Assembly: GCA_021432605.1 (NCBI GenBank)
Contig: MU271148.1
Location: forward strand, 2,115,362 to 2,179,361
Origin: Coniochaeta sp. PMI_546
Taxonomy: Eukaryota > Ascomycota > Sordariomycetes > Coniochaetales > Coniochaetaceae
Reading direction: 5' to 3'
Length of the DNA stretch: 64,000 nt
The position numbers were made by a program, and so were the translations under genes. The notes under the pieces are model-generated. The model saw only the letters and a list, made by a program, of their open reading frames with translations. It did not search any database and was not told where the DNA came from. Shown one piece after another: positions 21,509 to 35,088 of the stretch. Positions within the stretch are counted from its first letter, which is position 1. Each line of letters opens with the position of its first letter.

Positions 21509-22784
21509 ATGTCTACCCCCATCAAACCCGACGACAACGCGGCTACGCCAGACAGCAAGCCGTGCCCTCAGCCCAGCCTCGCCGAGGCCTATTTCTTCTT
21601 GAACATCATCAAGTTCAACAAGAGCAAACTGGATACCGAGTGGGACAAGGTCGCGGAGGCATCAGGTTTCAAGAATGCCGAGACTGCCAAGGTATGTATC
21701 ATACTTACTTCTTCCCAAGAGGGCCCAGTAACTAACACTCATCACCTAGGTCCGCTTCGGACAGATCAAAAAGAAGCTAGGCTTCCAGACCGGCACACCT
21801 ATCGCCGCCAGAGTTAAGCCTGGAAAGCGAAGTGCCGACGCTGACGAGGCCGCCGCCGGCGGCCCAGCAGAGAAGAAGCCGCGCAAGAAGACTCCTGCCA
21901 GATCTCGCGCCAAGAAGCAGCCGGCCGGCAGCAGCGTTCCTGCCACGAGTCCTATCGCACCTGAGGAAGAGAGTCCGCTAGCGGTCAAGACTGCCAAGAA
22001 GCCCTATCAGAAAGGTGGTGATATCCACAGTGGCCTGAACGCCAAAACATCCTATGAAGTCTCTGCTACTGGCAACCCTGGAGATGGATATGCTCCCTCT
22101 ACTCAACTCACCGCTGGAACCGATAATGGCGCCCCAGCCACCAACACATATCAAGCTGCAAAGACCATCATCAAGCCCGAGCAGCTGGACTTTGACGACG
22201 ACGACGACGACAGCGATGACGACGACGAGGAGAAGCAGAATGCCCGTGCCAAAGCAGACCTTCTCGAGCAGATCACCAAAGAGCAGATCCGTGCCGAGCG
22301 CGATGCCACCGTCGGGCCTACCAAGCACCAGGCCTACGACAGCGGTGCCTTTGGACCGCCCAACAACTTCGCCCACGTCAACATGTTCGCACCTCTCAAC
22401 GCCCAGCAGGTCCAGGATACGGCCCATCGCGTTCGCACCCCGCTCCCGACCTCCGCTCGCCAGGTCCGCGCCGCCGCCGCCCAGCAGGCCATGTCTGCCG
22501 CCAATCAGGCTCCTGGCACCACGGCTTCGACCGCCAGTCTGCATCAGGTGCACAACGGCGGTGGTCATGTCACTACCATCCAGGCTCGCCAGCAGGCTCT
22601 CACCGCCGCTCAGCCCGTCGGAGATCAGCACGTGGCGCAGAAGGTTGAGGTCGAGGAGGACATGACACTCCCCGCCGACGATAACCTCCCCCAAGTCGAT
22701 GACGACGACCAGTTGTCTGCCTTCAATGCTGCGATGTACGGTGCTGACCGCCACGGAAGTCTTTTCCAATGGCCCAGCTTTTAA
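21509..22784 (+). CDS. Myb/SANT-like domain protein, 405 aa
   Basis: Two exons, 21509-21691 and 21750-22784 (phase 0, GTATGT/CCTAG); 406 codons. The N-terminal domain reads SLAEAYFFLNIIKFNKSK, LDTEWDKVAEASGFKNAETAK and VRFGQIKKKLGF, the compact Myb-like fold again, with the intron before the last helix. A basic segment (EKKPRKKTPARSRAKKQP) follows, then IIKPE and an exceptional acidic run of Asp/Glu (FDDDDDDSDDDDEE). The C-terminal half is Ala/Gln/His-rich. Acidic plus basic blocks beside a Myb-like domain suggest a chromatin-associated protein; no characterised orthologue recognised. The frame is open 20 codons upstream but has no ATG there, so 21509 is the start. Confidence 0.85.
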
Positions 22785-23725
22785 GAAGTTGGGACCTAGT
22801 CACACCTGACCGATAACCTGGCTTGCATGGAAAAGTTGATCCAGTGGATGGACGGTTGATGATGGATTTTGCATTTGCCTTCTTTTCTAACTGATTGACG
22901 ATGAAGAGTGACAGAGTTGGGATCCTGACCTGGTTACTTTTTCTTTTGCGATGGATTTTGCATTTGCAGCCCCGGATCCCCCTCTTAACATCTTAGGAGA
23001 AGACTGGACGGATTGGCACTCATGCATTGGAGTTATGGACTATCGAACGGTCTCATTGTACGGTAGTATCAGTATCGCGTATACCCAAGGGATATCAGGG
23101 CAGTCAGTCGTAAATCGATGAATTTTCATTTATAACCAGTTGCTAACACGGCCGCCTTATATGACACCTGTATCGGTAGGTATGACTTGACTCGTCAAGG
23201 TCCATTCCATGTCAAGTAATTCATCGGCTCATGAATCCGGCACAAGTTCAATAACGACATTGGTATCATTTATAGTTCAGCCGACTACACGCTCTAACAC
23301 TGGCTCCCAAGCCTCCAACAAGCTCCAGCAAGGACAAACAACGTTAACTAAAGCTGCGACACACCGGGCAGTCTCGACTGCCTTGGTTTGGTGGCCGGGG
23401 GATATCTTTAACCAGTTAAACCAACAAGAAACAATAGTGTACCGCTGAGATATTTCTCAAGAAAAACGCCGCCCTTCTCGACCTTTCCACCTGCCGGAAA
23501 CCCATGTCCGCCGTGTTTCGGGTTCGTTACCATCGTGAGGGACCGCACGAAACCTCTCCTCTTGCCCAAGGAGACACCATGCAGAGTCATAATACATGTA
23601 CAGGAGCACTGTCACCTCTCCTCCTCACTTCTCTCCTTTCTTCTTCGCTCATTTACCCGGTATATATGCATGTTCTTCCCAACCTAGCCCGTCCCGCATC
23701 GAACCTTGAAGGTCACCGTCCAATC
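22785..23725. other. convergent intergenic spacer, no gene seen
   Basis: Sits between the 3' ends of two convergent genes. It contains a short direct echo (GATGGATTTTGCATTTGC occurs at about 22860 and 22950) but no gene-like frame. Confidence 0.5.
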
Positions 23726-26130
23726 CTAAGTAACCGGTGCGTCTAGTTCAGACTTCCAATCCACTCCCTCGGACCCGGCCCACCGGCGAATGACGAGCAA
23801 CGCCGCCGTCACGGCGTCGTCGACCGAGGTCCAGGGGCCAAGATTGACCCTCATCTTGCCTTCGTCCACCTTGTCCGTCAACGCGCGGGCCTCCTCCCAG
23901 ACCTCGCGACGTTTCTTGGCGTACCTCACCCAGCGACCGAACACGGCACCAGCCAACTTTTCGTCCAGACTCGTGAATCCGTGGCAGTACTCCTCCAGGC
24001 AGAGCGCGTGGATCTGCACAGCCAGCGCCAGCAGCGGCCGGCTCCGATGGGTGCGCATTCTGAGCTCCTGGAAGTGCGGCAGCAGCGTCTCCCATAATCC
24101 CACGTCGAGGGGCTTACGCTCCAGCGCCCGCGACAGGTTGTAGGCCTTGAAGGCGATCATGTAGGAGAGGACCATCTCGAAGTGCAGCGCCGCGGCGCGC
24201 TTGTTTTCCGAGTCGGATATGCTGGTCGGCGGGCGGTTGCGGACGATCGCGTCCTTGGTATGCTTCAGCTTGCTGCCGAGCTTGGTGTGCCTAGCATGCC
24301 GGTCGCGCTGGGCGGCGGATCTCAGTAAGATGGCTGGGTCTAGGTTTTCGGAGCTCGTAGGAGGCCGTTCGGCTGCCCCTGGCGTGAGGTGGGTCGAGTC
24401 GCCTGGCGTGTTGGCTTGGGAGGTGTTGGAGAGAACGCGAATCATGGATGGTGCGCTGTTCTTGAGAGGAGTGGTTGGTGCGGCGGGCTTGGGTGGTAGT
24501 GCGTCTGCCGCAGGTCGGCTGCGCTTGGAGGGAATCTCGGACGCCGGCTCTGCTGCTGGAAGGGGCCGTTTCTTTGCCGGTGGCGTACGCTCAATACTAG
24601 CTGAGCGCTCCTTTCTCAAGGCCTCCCTGCGTGATTTCGAAGGTAGCGACAGGATTGCCTGGACACGCGCCTTCAGCGCCTTTTTGTACTTTAAAACCAC
24701 TATTTTCGAGCGCACACTAGACTCCTCTGGCCGTGCCTTCGGTTCAATGGCAGGCTTCGTCTTCTTTGCAACACTTGCAAGCTGCGAGATTGGTATGGTC
24801 TTGGGGCCCGGATTGCGCTTGAGATCATCCTCAACAATCGGTGGAAGCGTTGGAGAAAGCAAGGGCGGCATTTGCAACTTGGTGCGTTTGGAAGTATTGC
24901 TTGATGCCTGCACCTTTACCTTGCTCTTCTCCTGTACCTTCCTTCCAGAGCTGTCATGGTCGTCATCGAGGCCGAGGTGGATGGGCGACAGCAAGTCTGG
25001 TATTGGGGGCTTTGTTGCGCTGCTTGTCCGCGAATGGCCCGCAATCTTCGGCCCTTTGAGAGGTGCTTTGCCTGCCGGTTTCTTGCGTGGACTCGGAACT
25101 TCCTCTCCCACGTCCATTTGGAACGGAGGGGACAGCAGCGGCGGGATATTGGCCTTGGGAATATCGCCTCTGTCGCCTTTCCGCGGTGTTGAAGTCGAGC
25201 TTCCCGCCCGCGACCGCGCTCCGTTGACCATTATTGTTGACCTTGGAGAGGATAAGTCCTTGTCCTTATCGCTTGATACCTGCAATCGACCATTCGCCGC
25301 GCCCGAAGCTTGGCCCTTCGTGTCCCTCACATCCCGTGTCGCATCCCGTGACTCCACCGAAGCAGTTTTGTCCTTTGGCGTGTCTCGGCTCCGCTGAGAA
25401 CCGGATTTCGCGTCGCCGGTCGCATCAGACCTCGAAATACCATCTCCTATCTTGAGCTTCTTCTCTGGCGGCTTGGTCTCGTCGACATCTGGCGGCCGTT
25501 TCCGGGTGTCTTGTGTTGACGACATCTTTGCCTCGTTCTTCGACTGCGATGTGGTTCTACGCGGCACTCGACGTCAGTCTCCTAGCTGTCGCGCGCCTCA
25601 AACTTAGTGGAAGCACCTCAAACGTACCTGTCTCCATTGTGCTCTGGCCGCGGCCCTTCTGACTTGGCAACATAGTGCCCGTGCCCATTCATCTCTTTTG
25701 TTCTGCTCTCCCTGCTCTGATCCTTTTCTCTTGACGCGGTCGTATCATTTACTGCGCCTTGTTTCGTATCTACTTTGGCTGACAGATCGTTATCTGTAGG
25801 GGATGTCGACTTCTTCCTGGCCTTGTAGTCCTTCATCGACAACTTCTTCTTCGCCTCTCCTCTTTGCACAGCCTTGACCGGGTTGACAGCCTCGGGCTCG
25901 TCCATGATCTCGAAGAATGGGACGGTCAATAGCATGCCCCGGTCGGCGTCGGACAGATTTGTCAGGTATTGTAGTCGCGAGCTCGTGCCCGTAAACCAGA
26001 ACCCAGACGGCGGAGTGTACTTGCGATTTGGATTTAGGGTCAGATGGTGCGGGCGTCCGGGGAGAACGCGCTCAGCAACCAAGCATGCTTTCTTTGCCAC
26101 TTCTGCCACACCATCCATCTTGTCCTCCAT
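23726..26130 (-). CDS. large disordered nuclear protein with LLSP motifs
   Basis: Two exons, 26130-25628 and 25556-23726; the intron (GTACGT, CTGAC branch, CGTAG) is phase 2 and gives 778 codons (777 aa). Residues 20-80 look folded (HHLTLNPNRKYTPPSGFWFT, RLQYLTNLSDADRGMLLTVP), followed by KKKLSMKDYKARKK. The middle is disordered, Lys/Ser/Pro-rich, with three spaced copies of a P-x-LLSP motif: IPPLLSPPF, IPDLLSPIH and MPPLLSPTLPP. The C-terminal 180 residues are again helical (LHFEMVLSYMIAFKAYNLSR, RSRPLLALAVQIHALCLEEY) and end in VDWKSELDAPVT. Conserved ends around a disordered middle fit a transcription or chromatin regulator, but I cannot name an orthologue. The long plus-strand frame opposite it is a shadow. 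Confidence 0.8.
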
Positions 26131-27852
26131 TTGCTAGGTCATCTGGGAAGCAGCGTAGCAAGGGCGTCTGGTGTGCGCGTTTCTAGACCAGGACTTGCGG
26201 CCTTCGGTCAAGGAAATCGATTTTTGTTGCGAGGGGTGAAACGAGGGACAGCAGACAAAGAAAGAAGTGCGGTTGGTCTGAAAGTTCGCAGCTCTTTTCG
26301 CAAAGGGCACGGAATGGTCGCAGGGAGTATGCCGTATAGGCAAGTAGCGCGAACTTTGGTGACGACTCGGAATTGCGTAGAACGGTGCTTATCGGCGAAT
26401 GGATTGGCCTGCTTTAGCTCTGCGTACATATAAACAATGGTTAGCGGCGGAGTTGCTCAATAATGCAAGTTGAGTGAATCGCTGTAGCAATTGGTAAAGC
26501 GAAACAAGACCGGACGATAAACAGCATATGATTGCAGATGACCAGCATCATTAGGAAAGGCAGCATACCGGAGCGGTGGCAGCCGATCTGCAAGCGGGTG
26601 ATGTCGCTTGATCAGGTTCTTTGGCAGGTCACGGTGGGCAGCAGCAGCTTCTTGTGCTGGCAGCTGTCGATAAACAACAGCACATCTCCCATAAGGTGCC
26701 CTAGAAAGCCAAGCGCGGTGCGATTTCAGGCAAATGATGCGACAATGATGGCGAGGTCGATTGGCGGTGGAGCGATGCCGATGAAGGCATTCGCAGACTG
26801 CCAACTCTAGTATGTAGTAAGACAAGGTGAGGAAGGAGCAGGGTAGGTAGCAGGTGGGGGTGAAGGACTTCGCGAACGGCAATCGGGGCGTGTGGATCTG
26901 CGTCGTACACGGTGAACTGGAGGACTTAAAGGTGACGGAAGGTATGAGGAAGCCAAGGTACTGTCAGCGTAAGGTAGGTAAGTGAGTACCTTACCTGACC
27001 TTACGTCCTTTAGTCTGTACCTTCGAGGAAGACAGATGAGGTGGGCTTGCAGATTTGCCTGTGAAACTTGAGATTGGAAGTCGCGACAATGCAGCTGCTT
27101 TTCAAAATGGCAGTGACAGCACAGCGGGTGCGGGTGGAGTGGAGAGTGTCTGTTTTAGGTGTGTTGGCTTGAAGTGCTACCGGTGTGGTAAGGCGCGAAG
27201 ATGGATGTCTGTTTTGCAGCAAGCTGGGGTCAGAACTCAAGAGGAAGGCGTCTGTCGGCCCCAAGTTGGGTATGTGTACGTAGCAAGGATCTTAGGATGA
27301 TCCGCCAGAGCGTTGGCATCAGGCGCTAATAGAAGTCACCGTCCCTGTACCTTGTACCTGTCGCGACTAGCTACCCGAGCTCCACTCCACTGCCGCCTTT
27401 TTATCTCCGGATATTTGAGGCAACATTGAGATGGAAACGACACGTGAGAAATCCAGGCAGGACCAAGGTACTTACCTACCTTACCTTATGACTGCAACGA
27501 CGTGCTTGAAGAGTCTTTTTCATTTATTTTATTTTAAAGAATGCGACGCAAGCAACGCCTAGACCTTGATTTACCTATTTGTCTCGAGAGGTTCTGAGCA
27601 ACACGCTCCCATTACTGCCCAAGGTACCTTGGGGAGGGGTATCATATTTCGCAGAAACTCCATAGCCTACTTCTTCCTGTCCTTTGAGACTCTGTAAGTC
27701 ATGGTAAACCACATGCGAACCCTTTGTCTTCCTAAGAGTATCAATGAGTTTCAGCGCTCCAACTCCCATGCAGATGCCAAAATGCCCCAGAATATGGCGC
27801 AACCGCTGGCTGGCATACCACATCTAACACGCCGGCTCAGATGCCGACTCTT
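26131..27852. other. intergenic with clustered AAGGTA/ACCTTACC runs
   Basis: No gene seen. Dense with a recurring oligomer: AAGGTAC at 26956, AAGGTAGGTA near 26971, TACCTTACCTGACCTTACG from 26987, AAGGTACTTACCTACCTTAC from 27465, and a perfect 16-bp palindrome at 27618-27633. Confidence 0.6.
27618..27633. other. 16-bp perfect palindrome centred on AAGGTACCTT
   Basis: CCCAAGGTACCTTGGG is its own reverse complement. It shares the ten-base core with the palindrome at 9.3 kb. It lies 220 bases beyond the 3' end of the coiled-coil gene. Function unknown. Confidence 0.65.
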
Positions 27853-30334
27853 TCATCCCGGTGGGCCTGCATTCACGGAAGGTTGAGGGCTCTCATTAGC
27901 GGCCTCGTCGATTCTCCTCCGCTTGATCCTAGCACTTGGAGGCTGGCCAGTAACCGCATGCTGTCCGATTGAGAGGTTCGATCGTTGTCGCACATCCTCC
28001 ATGGTCTCTCTTAATCTATTGTTATCCTCTTCCATGCAGGCTATGCGACGCTGCAGCTCTTGCATATTCGCAATTATCTCCCGGTTGGTGGGATAGATAA
28101 GCTCCATGTGCGCTAGGATATGTTCCGCAAGGGGCTTTGTCGTGATGTTGTTGTACTGGCTGTCGAGAGCCGTAACCTGGTGGTTTAAGTACTCGAAGTT
28201 GGCGCTCACGCCTTGCACCTCTGTAGATAGCTTCTCAAACCCGACTTCAACCTTCTCCACCTTGGTCCGGAACTTGCTAACCTCAGGGTCGGATTGTAGA
28301 AGGCTCTGTGTAGGCCCTTGGTGAGAAACTTCCTGGATACTCGTCTCCAACTGCTCGACGTGATTTCTGAAGAAGTTGAGTTTCTCACCCATCCCTTGAA
28401 ACTCGGTTGAAAGCCTCTCCACTTCGCCCAGAAGATTATCCACTTTGGATTGGAGTGTGCTGATTTCAAGGTCCTGTTGTGAAGATGTTGGCACTGGCAA
28501 CTCGTCTAGGCGGATCTCGATGTTCTTGACACGGCGGGTGACGTTATCCTGCACTTGGCTGATTTTAAATAGCGCGGACTTCTCGAAAGCCTCGGCGTGG
28601 ATGACTTTCTCGTCGGACTTTCTAAGCTTGTCTTCGATTAATAGCACGCGCGATATGAGATCTTGCGAAATGCGCTCCTCCTCGCCCCTTGAGCCGACGG
28701 AACCTTGTCGTGAGGACTCCTCCCCGGTCTGAGCTGACCGAGCAGGAGTAAGACGCACGACAAAATCTTTGACCTCGGCAACCGACTGAGCGAAAGATTG
28801 GGCGTCTTCTTCTACATGCGCAAGACGGTCCTTGTAGCGGACCACGTCCGGAAAGACCTTCTCCAGTTTATCTACCTGACCTCGGACCGCATCAAATGTC
28901 TTGACGGCACTTAAGACATGAGGCCAATCTATACTCCAACCTTCGGCTACTTGTTCGAGCATCGTCAAGTCAAGTCGGGAGAGTTCGTCCTGATGGCCTT
29001 GTGTCACGAGATCGAGTCGAGAGAGTTCAGCCTGGTGGCGTTCGGACGCTGCATCGAGTCTAGACACCGCGACGTGATGTTCTCGGGTCATCTCGGCATA
29101 TTCTCCGAACCGTAAGGTCAGGGCTTTGCTGTCGTCCTTGACCTGAGACACGAGGTTGGAAACCCTAGCGCATTCAGTCTTGATATCGCTGCAGTTGGTC
29201 TTTATATCCTCTAACTCGCTTCGTCGAGCTGCGGATTCTCTCAGTTGGTCAAAATCGTCGCGTAGCCTTCCATTCTCGAGGCGAATCTGGCTCACGTCTG
29301 CCTGAAGAGTCCTGTTTTGTTCCAGTTGTGACTCCTGATTGGATTGGGCCGTCGTCCTCTCATGTTGCGCTTTGGTGATCTGTTCCTCCAGACGCTTGTG
29401 GCTGTCCAACAGCCCATCTATCACTTTTTGCTGCGCAGCAATAGTCTTTTCGAGATCCGCGGGGAACCTGTTCTCAAACTCGGGTCTTCCCTGCGCAAGA
29501 CTTGCCTTGAGTTCCCTGTGGTTGTTGTGAGCCTGCCTGACTTCATTCTTAATGAGTGCGGTTTTGCTCTCAATCAGCGCGTCCAGAGTGGAGATCCTCG
29601 CCTGAAGAGAAGCCTCGAGAGCCTCGATCCTGGCTTCGTCCACATATGTATGCTTCTGACTACGTCGTTGCATACCGGCTTCGATTTCTAGCGGTAATGC
29701 TTGCGCTAGGCTGGTTGCGAGTTGCTCCGTCGCCTTGTCAAACTCCGTCACGGCCATCTTGTATGATTCTTCGAGGCTAGCCAATTCCTTCTCATGCCTG
29801 TCTCTGAATTTGTTCTGATATTCAGGAACTGATGGGTACTCAGGGTGCTTGGCCATCGACTTGTTGTACTCCTGCTTTCTCTGTTTCTGTGCTTGTCGCT
29901 TTAGGTCGATGTACTGCTCGATCTGGGACTTCTTCTGGGCGGTCCTCATCCAGCGACGCAGCACATCCTCAAGCTTCGAGTTTGCATCGGAGGGTTTCTT
30001 GGCAGCTGAGAGTACTCGTTAGTACGAACAAGCCGAACAGTCATGATCATGGCCGACAGTCAGGGTAGAAAGGCATACCAGCAGTATGGTGTTGTTCGGC
30101 ACTTGGGCCGGTAGAAGTCATAGCGGGTCGTGCTTGCTCGCGAGGAGGATTCCTCTCGCGGTCTTGATCTCGATCACGTTCGCGATCTCGTTCGCGATCT
30201 CGTTCGCGGTCTCGTTCGCGGTCTCGATCTCTGATGTCTCGTTGCCTGTCGAGGTTTTCGCGAGATGGCCGGTATGCATCGTAAGCACCTGCATCCCCGC
30301 GTCGGGAGTAAGGGTTATGGGAACCTGAAGCCAT
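27853..30334 (-). CDS. RD/RE-repeat coiled-coil protein, 802 aa
   Basis: Two exons, 30334-30079 and 30005-27853, phase-1 intron with GTATGC donor, TACTAAC branch and CTCAG acceptor; 803 codons. The first 90 residues contain an Arg-Asp/Arg-Glu dipeptide tract encoded by a 12-bp tandem repeat, like RS/RD domains of RNA-processing factors. The rest is almost entirely predicted coiled coil with heptad-like Leu/Ile spacing and very high Glu/Gln/Lys/Arg content (for example KKSQIEQYIDLKRQAQKQRK and LDSHKRLEEQITKAQHER). The C-terminus is basic (RIKRRRIDEA), a plausible nuclear localisation signal. Function unknown; a structural or scaffold role in the nucleus is an inference. It is divergent to RVB2 with about 1 kb between the starts. 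Confidence 0.8.
30178..30225. repeat. 12-bp in-frame minisatellite (4 units) coding RDRE
   Basis: Unit GTTCGCGRTCTC on the plus strand, four tandem copies with only a G/A difference; on the minus strand it encodes Arg-Asp-Arg-Glu in the first exon of the coiled-coil gene. Twelve bases keep the frame, so copy number can change without breaking the protein. Confidence 0.85.
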
Positions 30335-32921
<2,587 letters not shown>

Positions 32922-33132
32922 GAGGACGGTGGTTCTGTGTTTGCATTCGGCGTTCAGGGTGTCACAGGTCGTTGGCTGAAAATGTGACATGGCAATAGAT
33001 CGTGTACGAGTTCATGGCGTAGGAGGATACAGCAGTCAAGTGCGCTGCTTTTTGGTGCAGACTCAAAAGTTGATTTACACACAAGGTTCGCTCGTCTGGG
33101 ACGTTACTCCTCCTTCGTAGGCATTACATATT

Positions 33133-34590
33133 TTACACAAACTTTGCTACACGGGCCCATCCTCCTTCTTGTCCTTCTGGCCGGAATTCGACTCCTTCTC
33201 CGAAGTACCCAGCGTCTTGCCACGCCTGCATTGTTGGCCCATCAAACGGACCTTGCTTTGCCGTGTCGTCTCTACCGTCTATCCAGCGAAATTCCCACAT
33301 TTTCGGCGCTGTGCTACTGTGCCCATCTTCCTCCTCCCTCGGAGGCTCTACCCAGCGCTCCCCTGTCTCATTTTGCCATTCCCTGATAAGCAACTCCCTT
33401 TCTGTATCGTAGATGTCGGGATTGTCTCTCCCAAGGAGCCGATCGGCAGCCTCAGTGATCGCCGTGATATCCTCGCGTATCTTAACCTGCTTCGGGTCTT
33501 GCGATTCCTTCTCGGCATCGACGTCCATCGCATCCGCGCCGTTCTTGTGCTTCTTCTGCTTCCATTTCGGCACCTTCTTCGGCTTTGGCTGGCTCTTTGC
33601 TAGCCTCGCTAGAGCCTCCAGCGTAGTCTCTCCCTTGTCCAGCCGTACTATCAGGGCCTTGAACAGGTCGGCCGTTAATATGCTGTCGTCCTCCTTCCTC
33701 TGTTGCCTCAGCTCCGCCTCGCGCTTCTCATGCGCAGCGGCAGCCTTCTTCATCTCCTTCTTGCTCACACCTTCGAGCCACTTGTCGTGTACCGCATTCG
33801 GGTCAGCAGCGTTCCGTATGAAATTCCCTGCTTCGTCGAAGCGACCTTCTTCCTGCTCGGCCTTCATGTTGAACGCGTCGATCTTGGGCGCGTGCTTTTT
33901 CAGTCCGCCAGCTCCAACTTCCTCATCAAGTCCCTCCTCCTGTATTGCGAGCTCGACGGCTTCTTCGTCATCATCGCTGCTTTCTTCGTCGTTTAGGCGT
34001 ACTATTCCGCCGCTCTTGCTGTTCTGTTCTTGTCCTTCGATCTCATCCTCCTTTAGGAAACGCACTTCCTTGCCTTTCTTACCAGCCTTTCCTCGACCCG
34101 CAGCCTCCTCATCTGGGTCCCCAAGTCCATCCTCGCCATCATCGTCTGCGGCGCCAAACATGTCGATCTCCTCTTCATCGCCATCCTCGGCATCATTGGC
34201 AGCCATGCCTCCAATACCAGCTTTAGCATCGTAGTTGTCCATGGTAGCAGCGAGGTCGACGTCCTCAACCGACTTGCCCTTCTTCTTCTTCCCCCTGGCC
34301 TCGGCCCTCGTCTCAAAGTTATCCTCGTCCGAGTCGGAATCATAGCCGTCGACATTGACGGCACCGCGCTTCGTGGCCCCGCTCTGGCCGCCGATAACGT
34401 CCGCTGCTAGGATCTGTTCGTCGGCTTCGTCCAGGTCTTCATCCTCGACCGGCGCGAGGGCGGACGGGTTCCGCACATCGAATTTGACTTTCTTGTTGGA
34501 TGCGCTGCCTTCGCCGTCCTCGCCGTGGTGTGCGCGAGCGAAGGCTTCGCTTGCGCGTTTCGGGCGCGCTGCTGAGAAGCGTGATGACAT
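33133..34590 (-). CDS. LIN1: GYF-domain U5 snRNP protein (Lin1/CD2BP2)
   Basis: Intronless, 485 aa. The last 60 residues form a GYF domain: MWEFRWIDGRDDTAKQGPFD followed by GPTMQAWQDAGYFGEGVEFR; the GPF-x16-GYF arrangement is diagnostic. The N-terminal two thirds are acidic and disordered (DEEEIDMFGAADDDGED), with KKVKFDVRNPSALAP near residue 35 as in CD2BP2/Lin1 orthologues. The family binds Pro-rich SmB and Prp6 peptides and is a U5/tri-snRNP component, so a splicing role is expected. The ATG at 34590 gives the orthologue-like MSSRF start with an Arg/Lys-rich beginning. Confidence 0.93.
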   Translation of the reverse strand: MSSRFSAARPKRASEAFARAHHGEDGEGSASNKKVKFDVRNPSALAPVEDEDLDEADEQILAADVIGGQSGATKRGAVNVDGYDSDSDEDNFETRAEARGKKKKGKSVEDVDLAATMDNYDAKAGIGGMAANDAEDGDEEEIDMFGAADDDGEDGLGDPDEEAAGRGKAGKKGKEVRFLKEDEIEGQEQNSKSGGIVRLNDEESSDDDEEAVELAIQEEGLDEEVGAGGLKKHAPKIDAFNMKAEQEEGRFDEAGNFIRNAADPNAVHDKWLEGVSKKEMKKAAAAHEKREAELRQQRKEDDSILTADLFKALIVRLDKGETTLEALARLAKSQPKPKKVPKWKQKKHKNGADAMDVDAEKESQDPKQVKIREDITAITEAADRLLGRDNPDIYDTERELLIREWQNETGERWVEPPREEEDGHSSTAPKMWEFRWIDGRDDTAKQGPFDGPTMQAWQDAGYFGEGVEFRPEGQEGGWARVAKFV

Positions 34591-35088
34591 TTCGGGGATG
34601 CTCGTTATGGTTTTTGCTGCTTCAGCAAAGCATACCTGAGCTGTTGGGGTTCAACTTGTAAGATGCCGGCAGATGGAGAATTGTTTGGGTAAGCCCAGTG
34701 ACGCACTGTGCTGATACGGTTGAAGCTTGAGGCGCACTAACAGCTTGGCAAGAGCGGACACAGTGGAGTTCAGCTGTGAGACCCCACTGTACAAGGTATT
34801 GCAGATCGCAAGCTCGCGCCACAGTTGCCCCGCGATAGAGTGAAAGTACCAGAGTGAGCCAGTGGCGCAAGCTGATACCGGTACCAGTAGGTAACGTTGT
34901 TCAGCTGTCGTCATTGCAGCTGCCTCAACTTCCGAAACCACAACTCTAATACTTACCACAGTATTCCAACGCATCTTGAGCAACGGTACACCGCCGCTGC
35001 CACCTGCATAACATCAACGCACACTTTCCAGCGCATAGACAAACTCGGATTGTTTTTCCCTGGTTCTGCCAGCCTGTCCCCAGCAAAC
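34591..35088. promoter_or_regulatory. shared upstream region of LIN1 and UFD1
   Basis: About 500 bases between two divergently transcribed housekeeping genes, so both promoters must lie here. No separate gene seen; no specific element that I can name with confidence. Confidence 0.5.

Noticed and set aside
24201-25397. 398-codon frame on the plus strand
   Set aside because: Lies antisense inside the 777-aa gene; composition mirrors the GC-biased codons of that gene and there are no recognisable domains.
33413-34234. Ser-rich 273-codon frame on the plus strand
   Set aside because: Antisense of the acidic Asp/Glu codons of LIN1, which read as Ser on the other strand.
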